Assembly: GCA_028876385.1 (NCBI GenBank)
Contig: JAGWSF010000236.1
Coordinates: forward strand, 1-33,139
Origin: Acidobacteriota bacterium
Lineage (GTDB): Bacteria; Actinomycetota; Acidimicrobiia; Acidimicrobiales; Palsa-688
DNA length: 33,139 nucleotides
Reading direction: 5' to 3'
The notes beneath the pieces are model-generated. The model was not told the origin of the DNA. It saw nothing but the letters and a program-made list of their open reading frames with translations, and searched no databases. The position numbers were made by a program, and so were the translations under genes. Positions 23,608 to 32,958 of this stretch are shown in pieces (the stretch's first letter is position 1; the number at the start of each line of letters is the position of its first letter).

Positions 23608-23636
23608 GACCACCCAGCCACCTGGGCTGGGTGGTC
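23608..23636. repeat. Perfect 12-bp hairpin
   Basis: GACCACCCAGCC (23608-23619) and GGCTGGGTGGTC (23625-23636) with a 5-nt loop. No T-run follows on either strand, so it is not a standard intrinsic terminator. Confidence 0.85.
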
Positions 23637-23712
23637 GCAGCCCAGTGGTTGCCCCGGTCCGCCTCGTCCGGGCTCTGCTGAGGCTGAGGGAGGGCTCGGG
23701 CCAGCACCGGGA

Positions 23713-23837
23713 GGTCGGTCCGGTTCTTCTGTCGTCGCAGTCCGCATCTCGTGTCATCTCGATCTCAGAGCGGGCGTCGTCCGGGTCCGAAGGCGGTGCC
23801 GTCGCCGGTCCGGGTTCTCGGACGACGCGCACCGGAG
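23713..23837 (+). repeat. Dispersed ~120-bp repeat, copy B
   Basis: Inverted copy of 1835-1959, about 89% identical over the best 108 bp. It ends about 147 nt upstream of the secreted repeat-protein start, so both copies point toward the gene leading out of the accessory block. Confidence 0.85.
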
Positions 23838-23984
23838 CGACCCCGGCGGCGGGCCGCCCCCTCAGCGCGGCCGTCACTTCGGGTTATCGCGGTCGGCACT
23901 CAGGAAGAGCCCGGCAACGGCCGAAAACTCTGAATCGATGGCGTGTCGCCGGGTGGCGGCCGCCGGAGCGGAGCAGACCTCTCG

Positions 23985-25388
23985 ATGCCTCAGCAGCACC
24001 CCCGATCCCCCCGGCCCGTTGGGCGCGCCATGGCGGCCTCGGCCGGAGTGTTGGCCGCCCTCGTCGGCGCCGGCGTCGGCGCCCCCCCGCCGGCGCAGGC
24101 CCAGCCCATCCACGCCACCGCGGCCACGACCGCCCCGGGGGGTTCGAGCACGGCCGAGGCCTACACCGTGCTCACCCAGAGCGGTCAGCTGATCGGCTAC
24201 GGAGGCGCCTTCTCCGGGTCGGTTCCGGCGCCGACGTCGCCGGTCGTGGCGGTGGCCTCCACCCCCGACGGTCACGGCGCCTACGCCGCCGAGGCCAATG
24301 GGGGCGTGGTGGCGTTGGGCGACGCCGTCTTCCGGGGTTCCATGGCCGGCGTCGCCCTGGCCAAGCCCATCGTCGGCATCGCCGTCGACCCCTCGACAGG
24401 TGGGTACTGGCTGGTGGCCTCCGACGGGGGCATCTTCTCCTTCGGCGGAGCCACCTTCTACGGCTCCACCGGCGGCCTGCCGCTGGTGAAGCCGATCGTC
24501 GGCATGTCGGCCATGCCCGACGGGCGGGGCTACCGCCTGGTGGCCTCCGACGGGGGCATCTTCACTTTCGGTGACGCCCCGTTCCTCGGTTCGACCGGGG
24601 GTGTGGCCCTCAACCGTCCGGTGGTGGGCATGGCCAGCACCCCCAGCGGTAACGGCTACTGGCTCGTGGCCTCCGACGGAGGGGTGTTCTCCTTCGGTGA
24701 CGCCGGATTCTTCGGCTCGACGGGCAACGTGGTCCTGGCCCGACCCATAATCGCCATAGACGCCTCCCCCACCGGCCTGGGGTACTGGATGGTGGCTTCC
24801 GACGGGGGCATCTTCAACTTCGGTGACGCCCACTTCTACGGCTCGGCGGCCGGTCTTGGCCAGACCGTCGTCGGCATGGCCGAGGGCCTGCCCGGCAACT
24901 ACGGGAACCCTCTGAGGGGGGTCACCGGGCTCACCCCGATGCGGGTCGACGAGGGGGTCGATTTCGGCGGTTCAGGGCCGATCTACGCCATCGGGGACGG
25001 CGTCGTGACCTCGACCACCGGGCCGTGGCCGGGTGGAGCGTTCATCACCTACCGCCTGACCGACGGGCCGGCCGCCGGAAAGTTGGTGTACGTGGCGGAG
25101 AACGTCACCCCGAGCGTCAGCATCGGCCAGACCGTGACGGCGAGCACCGTCGTGGGTATCCTCCACGACTCCTTCCCCTACATGGAGACCGGGTGGGCCG
25201 CCGACCAGTGGGGCGACACTGTGGCCGCCCAGTCGGGGCAGTGGACCCCCGCCGACGACGCGGCGTCACTTCCTAGCGCCTACGGCGTCAATTTCAACCA
25301 GCTGCTGACCTCGCTCGGTGCCCCGTCGGGGGTCCTGGTGCAGCCGACGGTGGTCGGTACCGTTTCCGCCGGCTGGCCGGCCTGGTAG
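23985..25388 (+). CDS. Secreted repeat protein with degenerate M23/LytM-like domain
   Basis: A 467-residue product starting at ATG 23985. A basic N-terminus and an Ala-rich signal peptide end near PAQAQP (about residue 40). Residues 60-300 hold about five units of roughly 50 residues built on GYWLVASDGGIFSFGDAxFYGS and PIVGMA, a pattern typical of beta-propeller-like surface proteins in Acidimicrobiia. Residues 315-400 resemble the beta-rich core of M23 peptidases (EGVDFGGSGPIYAIGDGVV), but the zinc-ligand His is replaced (RVDEGVDF) and no HxH is seen, so the domain is probably inactive and binding only. ATG 23985 lacks a well-spaced ribosome binding site; GTG 23943 is an alternative. Confidence 0.82.
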   Translation: MPQQHPRSPRPVGRAMAASAGVLAALVGAGVGAPPPAQAQPIHATAATTAPGGSSTAEAYTVLTQSGQLIGYGGAFSGSVPAPTSPVVAVASTPDGHGAYAAEANGGVVALGDAVFRGSMAGVALAKPIVGIAVDPSTGGYWLVASDGGIFSFGGATFYGSTGGLPLVKPIVGMSAMPDGRGYRLVASDGGIFTFGDAPFLGSTGGVALNRPVVGMASTPSGNGYWLVASDGGVFSFGDAGFFGSTGNVVLARPIIAIDASPTGLGYWMVASDGGIFNFGDAHFYGSAAGLGQTVVGMAEGLPGNYGNPLRGVTGLTPMRVDEGVDFGGSGPIYAIGDGVVTSTTGPWPGGAFITYRLTDGPAAGKLVYVAENVTPSVSIGQTVTASTVVGILHDSFPYMETGWAADQWGDTVAAQSGQWTPADDAASLPSAYGVNFNQLLTSLGAPSGVLVQPTVVGTVSAGWPAW

Positions 25389-25442
25389 CGGCGGGCCTGG
25401 CCGGAGGTTTCACGACCGGCGGGCAGGATCGAGCGCGGGGGT

Positions 25443-25499
25443 AGGCCAGCGCCTCTCACGAAGGCCAGCGCCACTCACGAAGGCCAGCGCCTCTCACGA
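25443..25499. repeat. Three tandem copies of a 19-bp unit
   Basis: Units of aggccagcgcctctcacga lie at 25443-25461, 25462-25480 (one change) and 25481-25499. They fall between two convergent genes, and the last unit covers the stop codon of the ligase-like gene. Each unit supplies a TGA on the minus strand. Confidence 0.92.
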
Positions 25500-26174
25500 C
25501 AACAGGCTCACCAGGGAGGCCACGACTTGCGGCCCGCGACCCGACCCGAGGCCCTCGGCCACCGCCACCAATTCGGCGGCCGAGCCCACCTCCCCGGCCA
25601 GCAGGCCCAGGTATTCCTCCGGGGTCCACTCGAGCAGCGCGGCGGTCTGGAACAGGGCGCCCCGGCGGGTACGGCGCTGCGACACCCCGACGATCTTGCG
25701 GGCCCCGACGGTGACCTCCCCCGGCCCCAGGCCGGCGAAGCACACGACCTTCGACCACTCCGAGCTGCGCATCGGACCCCGCCACACCTCACCTCCGCCG
25801 ATGGCCCTCGACCACAACTCCCCCACCCACCAGGTGGCCCGTCCCACGTCCTCATCCCACAGGGGGTCGCCGGCGGGGATCACGAAGTCGACCCAGAGGA
25901 CCCGTCCCGGACCGACGATGACGGCGCTCCCCCCCGACTGGCGGCGGGCCACCTCCAGGCCGGCGGCGGCCACCGCCCGGAGGTCGAAGGGGTGCTCCGA
26001 CTGGTGGCTACCGAGGATCAGCGCCGGGCGGTCGGCGATCTGGACGTTGACGCGGCGAACCACCGCCGCCTCGTCCAAGGCGCGGGCCGCGGCGAGATGC
26101 AGCTGATCGGCCGGCCCGCGCCGCTCCGTCACCTCCCACGCAAGCGCCCCGACGGGGTCCCGGTCCGCGCTCAA
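25494..26174 (-). CDS. Lipoate--protein ligase A-like (BPL/LplA/LipB family) protein
   Basis: A 226-residue protein with the catalytic-fold signature of the biotin/lipoate ligase family: VARRQSGGSAVIVGPGRV with LWVDFVIPAGDPLWDEDV, followed by KIVGVSQRRTRRGALFQ, which places the conserved Lys and the Gln/Arg region typical of LplA-like octanoyl or lipoyl transferases. The start TTG 26174 overlaps the stop of the HNH gene (TTGA), so the two are coupled. It lacks the C-terminal accessory domain of E. coli LplA. It probably transfers lipoate or octanoate to an apoprotein; the acceptor is unknown. Confidence 0.8.
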   Translation of the reverse strand: MSADRDPVGALAWEVTERRGPADQLHLAAARALDEAAVVRRVNVQIADRPALILGSHQSEHPFDLRAVAAAGLEVARRQSGGSAVIVGPGRVLWVDFVIPAGDPLWDEDVGRATWWVGELWSRAIGGGEVWRGPMRSSEWSKVVCFAGLGPGEVTVGARKIVGVSQRRTRRGALFQTAALLEWTPEEYLGLLAGEVGSAAELVAVAEGLGSGRGPQVVASLVSLLS

Positions 26175-26683
26175 GCCGACAGGGTGGACTGCCCGAGGTA
26201 GGCCTCCCACTCGGACCGGATGCGTCCGCTGGACACCAGTATGAAGGTGCGTTGGCGCGGCACGCTGGGCGGCCGCCGTAGCTTCATGCCGCTGTCCTCG
26301 AGCATGTGGTCCCGTTTGCGGGCGTTGCAGGGACGGCAGGACGCCACAACATTGTCCCAGGCGTGGGCCCCGCCGCGGCTGCGGGGGATCACATGATCGA
26401 TGTTCTCGGCGGCCGCCCCGCAGTACTGGCAGCGGTGACCGTCCCTGGCGAACACGGCCCGGCGGTTGAGAGCAACCCGAGCCTGGTAGGGGACCTTCAC
26501 GTAGTGACGCAGACGCACGACCGACGGCTCGGCCAGGGCCACCCGTTCCGACCGGAAGACCCCTTCGGTGCGGTGCAGCAGCTCCGCCTTATCATCGAGG
26601 AGGAGCATGAGAGCCCTTCGGGACGACACCACGCACAGTGGCTCGTAGGTGGCGTTGAGCACAAGAGACTGTGTCACCGCCAC
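26171..26683 (-). CDS. HNH endonuclease family protein
   Basis: A 170-residue actinobacterial-type HNH protein. The N-terminus (SLVLNATYEPLCVVSSRRAL) and the middle (RHYVKVPYQ) are characteristic of this conserved group. The HNH core has CQYCG, IDHVIPRSRGG, WDNVVASC and CNARKRDH, giving two Cys pairs for structural zinc and the catalytic His. The start is GTG 26683 with a GGGCGGG purine run upstream. The protein is often located among housekeeping genes; its cellular role is unclear. Confidence 0.92.
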   Translation of the reverse strand: MAVTQSLVLNATYEPLCVVSSRRALMLLLDDKAELLHRTEGVFRSERVALAEPSVVRLRHYVKVPYQARVALNRRAVFARDGHRCQYCGAAAENIDHVIPRSRGGAHAWDNVVASCRPCNARKRDHMLEDSGMKLRRPPSVPRQRTFILVSSGRIRSEWEAYLGQSTLSA

Positions 26684-26732
26684 CCCGCCCTACCGGCCCG
26701 CTCGTACCGATATCAATGGCACGGACCAAAGA

Positions 26733-26999
26733 TTAGCTCGCCCGGCTCCGCATGGCGCGACACCATTCCAGGTAACGGACCAGCTCCTCGCGCTCGGGGT
26801 GGCCTTCCGGCCCGTACATGGTCTCGGCCCGGAACGCCAGGTAGTCGGCGGGGGGTAGGGGCAGCGGCGGCCAGCGCCTCCACCAGTGCCGGGGAACGAA
26901 CGACACGGCCACGGGCCAGAGGTCCGGACGGCGCACCAGCACCCCCAACAGCATCCCGCCGACCCGGGCCGAAGGTCGGTGCACCGGTCCGCTACTCAC
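26733..26999 (-). CDS. Small conserved actinobacterial protein of unknown function
   Basis: An 88-residue basic protein starting at GTG 26999, which overlaps the ROK kinase stop (GTGA). It contains a Trp/Pro-rich stretch (RHWWRRWPPLPLPPADYLAFR) followed by a helical C-terminus (REELVRYLEWCRAMR). The overlap indicates co-translation with the kinase. I have no functional assignment. Confidence 0.7.
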   Translation of the reverse strand: MSSGPVHRPSARVGGMLLGVLVRRPDLWPVAVSFVPRHWWRRWPPLPLPPADYLAFRAETMYGPEGHPEREELVRYLEWCRAMRSRAS

Positions 27000-27883
27000 G
27001 CCGACATCCCCACCGCGGCGGCCCCGAGGATGGGCCCGTCGGGACCGAGCCGACTGGGCTCTATACGGCAACCGGCGGAAAAAGCGAGCCGCGCCGTGGC
27101 CGAGAGCTCCTTCTGGGCAGCCACGAAGAACGGCTCACCGAAGCCCAGGGCCACCGAGCCGGAAACCGTCGTGAGATCGAAGTCGACGAGGTTGGCCACC
27201 GATCCCACGGCCCGGCCCACCAGCCGCCCGGTGCGCTCCACCACTTCGGGCGGGGCCTGGGCGGCGGGGCGGCCGGTGATGGCGGCGATGGCCGTGCCCG
27301 ACGCCTCGGCTTCGAGGCATCCGGCTCCGCCGCAGGCGCAGCGCCGACCGCCGGGGAGGACCACGACGTGACCGACGTGACCGGCGTTGGCGGTGCGCCC
27401 GTCGAGCAGGCGCCCGTCGACGACCAGTCCTCCGCCGACGCCGGTGGAGACCACCATCGACATGTAGTTGGCGACCCCGCTGGCGCCGCCCCACCGGCCC
27501 TCGGCCAGGGCCAGGGCCTTGGCGTCGTTATCCACCTTCACGGCCAGCCCGGTGAGCTGGCTCAGGCGCGCCCGCAGCGGGAACCGGCGCCAGGCCCGGA
27601 TGTTGAGCGGCGAGACCGTCTCGTTCCCCCCTTCGGTCGGCCCGCCGCAGCCCACCCCGACAGCCTCCACCGGACCCCGGCCGAGGCCGGTGTCGACCAG
27701 GGCCGAAACCACGGACCACACCGCTTCGGCCTGGTCATGGGACGGCTCGGTCGTGGCCGGAGTCGGACGCTGCTCGGACCACTCCACGGTGCCGTCGTCG
27801 CCGACGACCGCCACGCGGATCTTGGTGCCGCCGATGTCCACGGCCAGCACGCCGCGCCGGCTGACGGCGCCTGAGGATTGCAT
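26996..27883 (-). CDS. ROK-family sugar kinase
   Basis: A 295-residue kinase starting at ATG 27883. The N-terminal phosphate-binding loop is VLAVDIGGTKIRVAVV. The ROK signature includes NDAKALALAEGRWGGA, the catalytic Asp in VKVDNDA, GVGGGLVVDGRLLDGRTANAGHVGH and the zinc-binding CACGGAGCLEAEASG. ROK kinases phosphorylate glucose or related hexoses; glucokinase is the most likely role but specificity cannot be read from sequence. A longer frame upstream to 27949 overlaps the MoxR promoter and is unlikely. Confidence 0.9.
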   Translation of the reverse strand: MQSSGAVSRRGVLAVDIGGTKIRVAVVGDDGTVEWSEQRPTPATTEPSHDQAEAVWSVVSALVDTGLGRGPVEAVGVGCGGPTEGGNETVSPLNIRAWRRFPLRARLSQLTGLAVKVDNDAKALALAEGRWGGASGVANYMSMVVSTGVGGGLVVDGRLLDGRTANAGHVGHVVVLPGGRRCACGGAGCLEAEASGTAIAAITGRPAAQAPPEVVERTGRLVGRAVGSVANLVDFDLTTVSGSVALGFGEPFFVAAQKELSATARLAFSAGCRIEPSRLGPDGPILGAAAVGMSA

Positions 27884-27930
27884 CGGGGGGCAGGCTACGC
27901 TACCGGGCGCAGGCCGATGGAAGGACACCG

Positions 27931-28916
<986 letters not shown>

Positions 28917-28920
<4 letters not shown>

Positions 28921-30095
28921 CCGTGCGGTCGGTGACGTTGACGTCACGGGGCCGGGTCGTGCTCGTGGCCAGCGCGGTGATGGCCACCGCGGCGTGGATG
29001 TTCGGGGTGCAGGAGCTCTACTCCCTGGCCTTGGCCATGGTCGTGGTCACGGTCGCCACGCTGGTCTGGGTGGCGACCCGCCGCTGGCAGATCGACGTCA
29101 CCCGGGTGGTCCACCCGGGGCGGGTTGCGGCCGGTCAGGAGGCCCGGGTGGAGCTGGCCATCCGCAACGCCTCGACGCGGTCCAGTCCCCCCGTCGAGGC
29201 CCGGGACCCCTTCGACGGCGGCCGCCGACGGGCCCGTTTCGATGTCGCCCCGTTGGGGCCGGGCGAAACCCGCGGGGGTTCGTACCGCCTGCCCTCGGCG
29301 CGGCGCGGCCTGTACCGGCTGGGGCCCCTGGAGGTCCGTCTCACCGATCCCCTCGGCCTGGCGTCGAGGACCAAGACGACGGCCTCGGTGACCTCGCTCA
29401 CCGTCCACCCGGCCTACGAACTGCTGCCGATGGCCACCCGCTCGTCGCGTCCCGAGGACGATCTGCGGGTGTCGCGCCCCACGTCGGGCTCGGGGGGCAG
29501 TGAGTTCCACACGCTGCGTGAGTACGTCGCCGGCGACGACCTGCGCCACGTCCACTGGCCGACGACGGCCCGCCTCGACGACCTGGTGATCCGCCAACCC
29601 GAGCACTTCCGCCAGGGCCGAATGACGGTGATCGCCGACCTGCGGGCCTCGGTCCACGACGACGACTCGCTGGAGCGGGTCCTCTCGGCGGTCGCCTCGT
29701 TGGCGCTGTCGGCCCTGGCCGCCGGCCGCCAGGCCCGGGTCGTGACCACCGGCGGTTACGACTCGGGGATGGGCCGGGGACGACGTCACGGCCCGGCCAT
29801 CCTCGACGCTCTCGCCGCGGCCGCGGCCCACCAGCCCGCCACCGCGCCGCTGTTCGCCAAGCTGGGGCGCACGGGACCGGCCGTCTTCGTGACCACCGAC
29901 GACTGCCCTGAATCGGATCTCCAGCGCGCTCTCGTGTCGACCGGCGGGGCGGAGAGCACCGTCGTGGTGTTCGAACGCCGTCGGCCGGGGGCCGACCGAC
30001 TGGCCGCCCCGGGGCGACTGACCGTGAGAGTCGGCTCGGAGCAGCCGTTCGGGCGGGCCTGGTCCCACCGCCTCGCCGGGTCGTCTCTGTCGTGA
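28917..30095 (+). CDS. DUF58 domain membrane protein
   Basis: A 392-residue protein starting at GTG 28917, which overlaps the moxR stop (GTGA). Two N-terminal membrane helices (about 10-55) precede a soluble region; the DUF58 motif GSEFHTLREYVAGDDLRHVHWPTTARL lies near residue 195. The C-terminal part resembles a von Willebrand A fold. It is a standard partner of MoxR ATPases. Longer open frames upstream in this reading frame are out-of-frame shadows of the moxR gene. Confidence 0.93.
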
Positions 30096-32509
30096 CCGCC
30101 GTAACCGCACCCGAGCGCCCCGGCATCGGCCGGGCGGCGCCGCCCCCCTCCGGTTGGGCCCTCCCCCGGCGCGACCGGCGGCCTGCGGGGCCTACGTCCC
30201 CCGGGTCGGCCCGACCGGCCGCCACCGCGGCCCTGTCCGTGGTGACCGTGGCCTCGGCCTGCGCCCTGTTCCGGGTGTTCTCCTCCGAGAGGTGGGTGGG
30301 GCCGGTGGGGATCACGGTGGTGGTCGTCCACGCCGTGTGCTGGGGCCTCCGCAGGGTGCGGGCCGGCCACCTGGCCGCGGCGATGGCGGTGGCCGCCACG
30401 ACGGCCCTGCTCGTCACCTGGACCCTCTTCGGGGGCTACACCACCCTCGGTGTGCCGACCGGCCGGGTGTGGCACCAGGTCACGGTCGCCTTCGGCCAGA
30501 TCTCCGGGCAGTTCGCCTCGACCCAGCCGCCGGTCCCGCCGACCCGGGCCCTGGAGCTGCTGGCCGTGCTGGGGGCGGCCGGCGCCGCGGCCCTGGCCGA
30601 CTGGTCGGCGTTCCGCTGGAGGTCACCGCTGCTGGCGGTCACACCCGGGGTGGCGGTGTTCGTGTTCAGCGCGGCGGCCGGCGTCGGGCCGGGCCGGGCG
30701 TTGACCATCGGCGTCGAGGTGGCCGCCATCTGCGGGTTCCTGGTGGTGGAACGGGCCACCGCCGAGGGCCGGGTGTGGTTCGCCGGGGTGAAGGCCCGCG
30801 TCGGCGCCTGGACGGCGGGTTTCGGAGCCGTCGCCGTGGCCACCTCCGTGGTGGCCGCCACCGCCCTCAGCCCGGCCCTCGCCCCCCGCGACGGGGTGGC
30901 CGTCCTCGGCTGGCGCAACGGCTTCGGCCAGGGGGGAGGCACCCGCATAGTGCAGAACCCGCTGGTCGACCTGCGGACCCGGCTCATCCAGTACGCCAAC
31001 GTGCCGGTGTTCGTGGTGTCGAGCACCGCGCCGTCCTACTGGCGCCTCACCGCTCTCGATCAGTTCGACGGCGTCCTGTGGCAGGCCCAGGGCTCCTACG
31101 GAGGCTTCGGCGCCCGCCTACCGGGAAGTCCCCCCGCCGGAGCGGCGGTCCGCACCGTGCGGGCCACCTTCGAGGTCCAGCAGCTCGACTCGGACTGGCT
31201 ACCCGCCCAGTTCGACCCGATTGCGGTGCAGGGCCTCAAAGGCGTCACCTACGACCAGAACACCGAGAGCCTGCTGACCGCCACCGCCACCAGCCCCCAC
31301 CTGCAGTATTCGGTCACCTCCTACGAGCGCCTCGACACCTTGAGCGCGGCGGCCCTCAACTCGGCTCCCCCGCTGACGCACGACTCGACGGTGACCACCA
31401 ACCTGGAGCTGCCGTCGGCCATCGACCCCCGCATCGCGGCATTGGCCGAGACGCTCACCGCCAACGCCGCCACCGAGTACCAGAAGGCCCTGGCCATCCA
31501 GAACTACCTGCTCGGCCCGTCTTTCACCTACAGCCTCGACCCGCCCTCGGACGGCACCGGCGTCCAGGCCGTCGCCAACTTCCTGTTCGAGACCCGCACC
31601 GGCTACTGCCAGCAGTTCGCCGGGGCCTTCGCCGTGCTGGCCCGGGCCGCCGGCCTGCCGACCCGCCTGGCGGTGGGTTTCACCCAGGGGACCCCGGCGG
31701 GGGGCGGCAGCTTCCAGATCTACGACCGAGACGCCCACACCTGGCCCGAGGTGTACTTCGGGGCCCAGTACGGCTGGGTGCCTTTCGAGCCGACCAAGGG
31801 CTTCACCATCCCCGGCACGACCGGGTACAACAAGGCGCCGAGCGGGTCGCCCACGGGCTCGTCGAGCCCGACCACGACGGTGCCGGTCAGCCCGGCGCCC
31901 ACCACGCCGAGCAACGCCGCTCGGACCCACACCTCCCTCGGACCCAAGTCCCTACCGACGTCGTCGCCGAGCGTGGCCGTGACCCACCGCGCCGCGAACC
32001 TGAGCGGGTGGCTGCTCGTGGTCCCCGCCGCCGTGGTCGTCTGGTTGGCCGCCAACGGTGCCCTGCCCCGGCTCCTGCGCCGCCGGCGGCGCCGGGTCGC
32101 GGCCCGGGCCGGGGCCGCCTCGGAGGTGCTGAACTCCTGGCAGGAGGTCACCTCCGAGCTGGGCTGGTTCGGCCTCGAGCGGCGCCGGGACGAGACCCAC
32201 GACGAGTTCGCCCGGCGGGTCGAGGGGGCGCTTTTGCGCTACGGCTCCCCCCGGAACTGGCAGCACGGAGGCATGGGGGCCCTGGCCGCCATGACCCGCC
32301 GGGCGGCGTTCGCCGCCGACGTCCCCGCCGATCTCGGCGCTCAGGCCCGGTCAGCGGCCGCGGAGGTGGCCTCGTACCTGGCCGACCTGTCGGGGCCGGC
32401 TCAGCGTCTGTCGCGTTGGTGGCGGCCCAGCCCGGAGACGCGCCGGCGCATCGCCGACGGGCTGCACCCGCTGGGTCGGGGCCGCCCGGTGGGTCCGACC
32501 GCCGGCTGA
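30092..32509 (+). CDS. TgpA-like membrane protein with transglutaminase-like domain
   Basis: An 805-residue protein starting at GTG 30092, overlapping the DUF58 stop (GTGA). Five or six N-terminal helices are followed by an extracytoplasmic transglutaminase-like domain with a possible catalytic triad: Cys in TRTGYCQQFAGAFAVLARAAG (about 505), His in DRDAHTWPEVYF (about 549) and an acidic residue in WVPFEPTKGF (about 565). A Ser/Thr/Pro-rich linker, one more helix and a C-terminal DUF4129-like cytoplasmic segment (WFGLERRRDETHDEFARR) follow. With MoxR and DUF58 it forms a conserved actinobacterial operon; its substrate is unknown. Confidence 0.93.
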   Translation: MTAVTAPERPGIGRAAPPPSGWALPRRDRRPAGPTSPGSARPAATAALSVVTVASACALFRVFSSERWVGPVGITVVVVHAVCWGLRRVRAGHLAAAMAVAATTALLVTWTLFGGYTTLGVPTGRVWHQVTVAFGQISGQFASTQPPVPPTRALELLAVLGAAGAAALADWSAFRWRSPLLAVTPGVAVFVFSAAAGVGPGRALTIGVEVAAICGFLVVERATAEGRVWFAGVKARVGAWTAGFGAVAVATSVVAATALSPALAPRDGVAVLGWRNGFGQGGGTRIVQNPLVDLRTRLIQYANVPVFVVSSTAPSYWRLTALDQFDGVLWQAQGSYGGFGARLPGSPPAGAAVRTVRATFEVQQLDSDWLPAQFDPIAVQGLKGVTYDQNTESLLTATATSPHLQYSVTSYERLDTLSAAALNSAPPLTHDSTVTTNLELPSAIDPRIAALAETLTANAATEYQKALAIQNYLLGPSFTYSLDPPSDGTGVQAVANFLFETRTGYCQQFAGAFAVLARAAGLPTRLAVGFTQGTPAGGGSFQIYDRDAHTWPEVYFGAQYGWVPFEPTKGFTIPGTTGYNKAPSGSPTGSSSPTTTVPVSPAPTTPSNAARTHTSLGPKSLPTSSPSVAVTHRAANLSGWLLVVPAAVVVWLAANGALPRLLRRRRRRVAARAGAASEVLNSWQEVTSELGWFGLERRRDETHDEFARRVEGALLRYGSPRNWQHGGMGALAAMTRRAAFAADVPADLGAQARSAAAEVASYLADLSGPAQRLSRWWRPSPETRRRIADGLHPLGRGRPVGPTAG

Positions 32510-32516
32510 AAGCGGC

Positions 32517-32900
32517 TCAGGTGTCGTCGCGGCCCATGCGCCGGCGCAGCCGGCGGGCCAGGTCCTCGATCGCCTCGTTGAGGTTGCGGTTGCGGTTGGC
32601 CATGGTGCGGGTCACCTGCTCGAGCCCGAGACGGCTGATCTTGTGGAGGTTCTGGATGAGCACCACGGCGCTGGCCAGCATCATGAGGAACCCGACGATG
32701 CCGATCAGCCAGCTCGACGCGAACCCGGCGACGAGCACCACCAGGCCGGCTACGAGGCCCAGAGCCGCCCACTTGCAGTTGCGGGCCAGGTAGCGCTGGA
32801 GGGTGGTGGAGCTGATGCGGCGGGCCGATTCGGGATCGGTCGCATGGAACTGCCGCTCGATCTCCGCCAGGATTCTTTCTTCCTCTTCGTTTAGCGGCAC
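32517..32900 (-). CDS. DUF3040 membrane protein
   Basis: A 127-residue protein. Its N-terminal VPLNEEEERILAEIERQFHATDP is the DUF3040 signature, followed by two membrane helices (WAALGLVAGLVVLVAG and WLIGIVGFLMMLASAVVLI) and a basic C-terminus. I chose GTG 32900 because GGAGG lies 8 nt upstream and it gives the family's usual start; upstream codons to 32939 are unconserved. In actinobacteria this gene commonly lies near mraZ and dinB; here it is 31 kb from mraZ in this window. Confidence 0.88.
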   Translation of the reverse strand: MPLNEEEERILAEIERQFHATDPESARRISSTTLQRYLARNCKWAALGLVAGLVVLVAGFASSWLIGIVGFLMMLASAVVLIQNLHKISRLGLEQVTRTMANRNRNLNEAIEDLARRLRRRMGRDDT

Positions 32901-32958
32901 TTCCCGACCCTCCGAGGCAATCATCGCGCCCGAAGGCAAAGTACATCAACGCGCCTGG

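Larger units (their letters stand above)
23351..23984. other. Intergenic region with a 12-bp hairpin and repeat copy B
   Basis: It lies between the divergent OLD-family gene and secreted repeat-protein gene. I see no gene. It carries the hairpin at 23608-23636 and the dispersed repeat at 23713-23837. Confidence 0.6.

Noticed and set aside
30154..32793. An 879-codon plus-strand frame over the TgpA gene
   Set aside because: Low-complexity Arg/Gly/Pro translation; a shadow of the real transglutaminase frame, which has catalytic motifs and helices.
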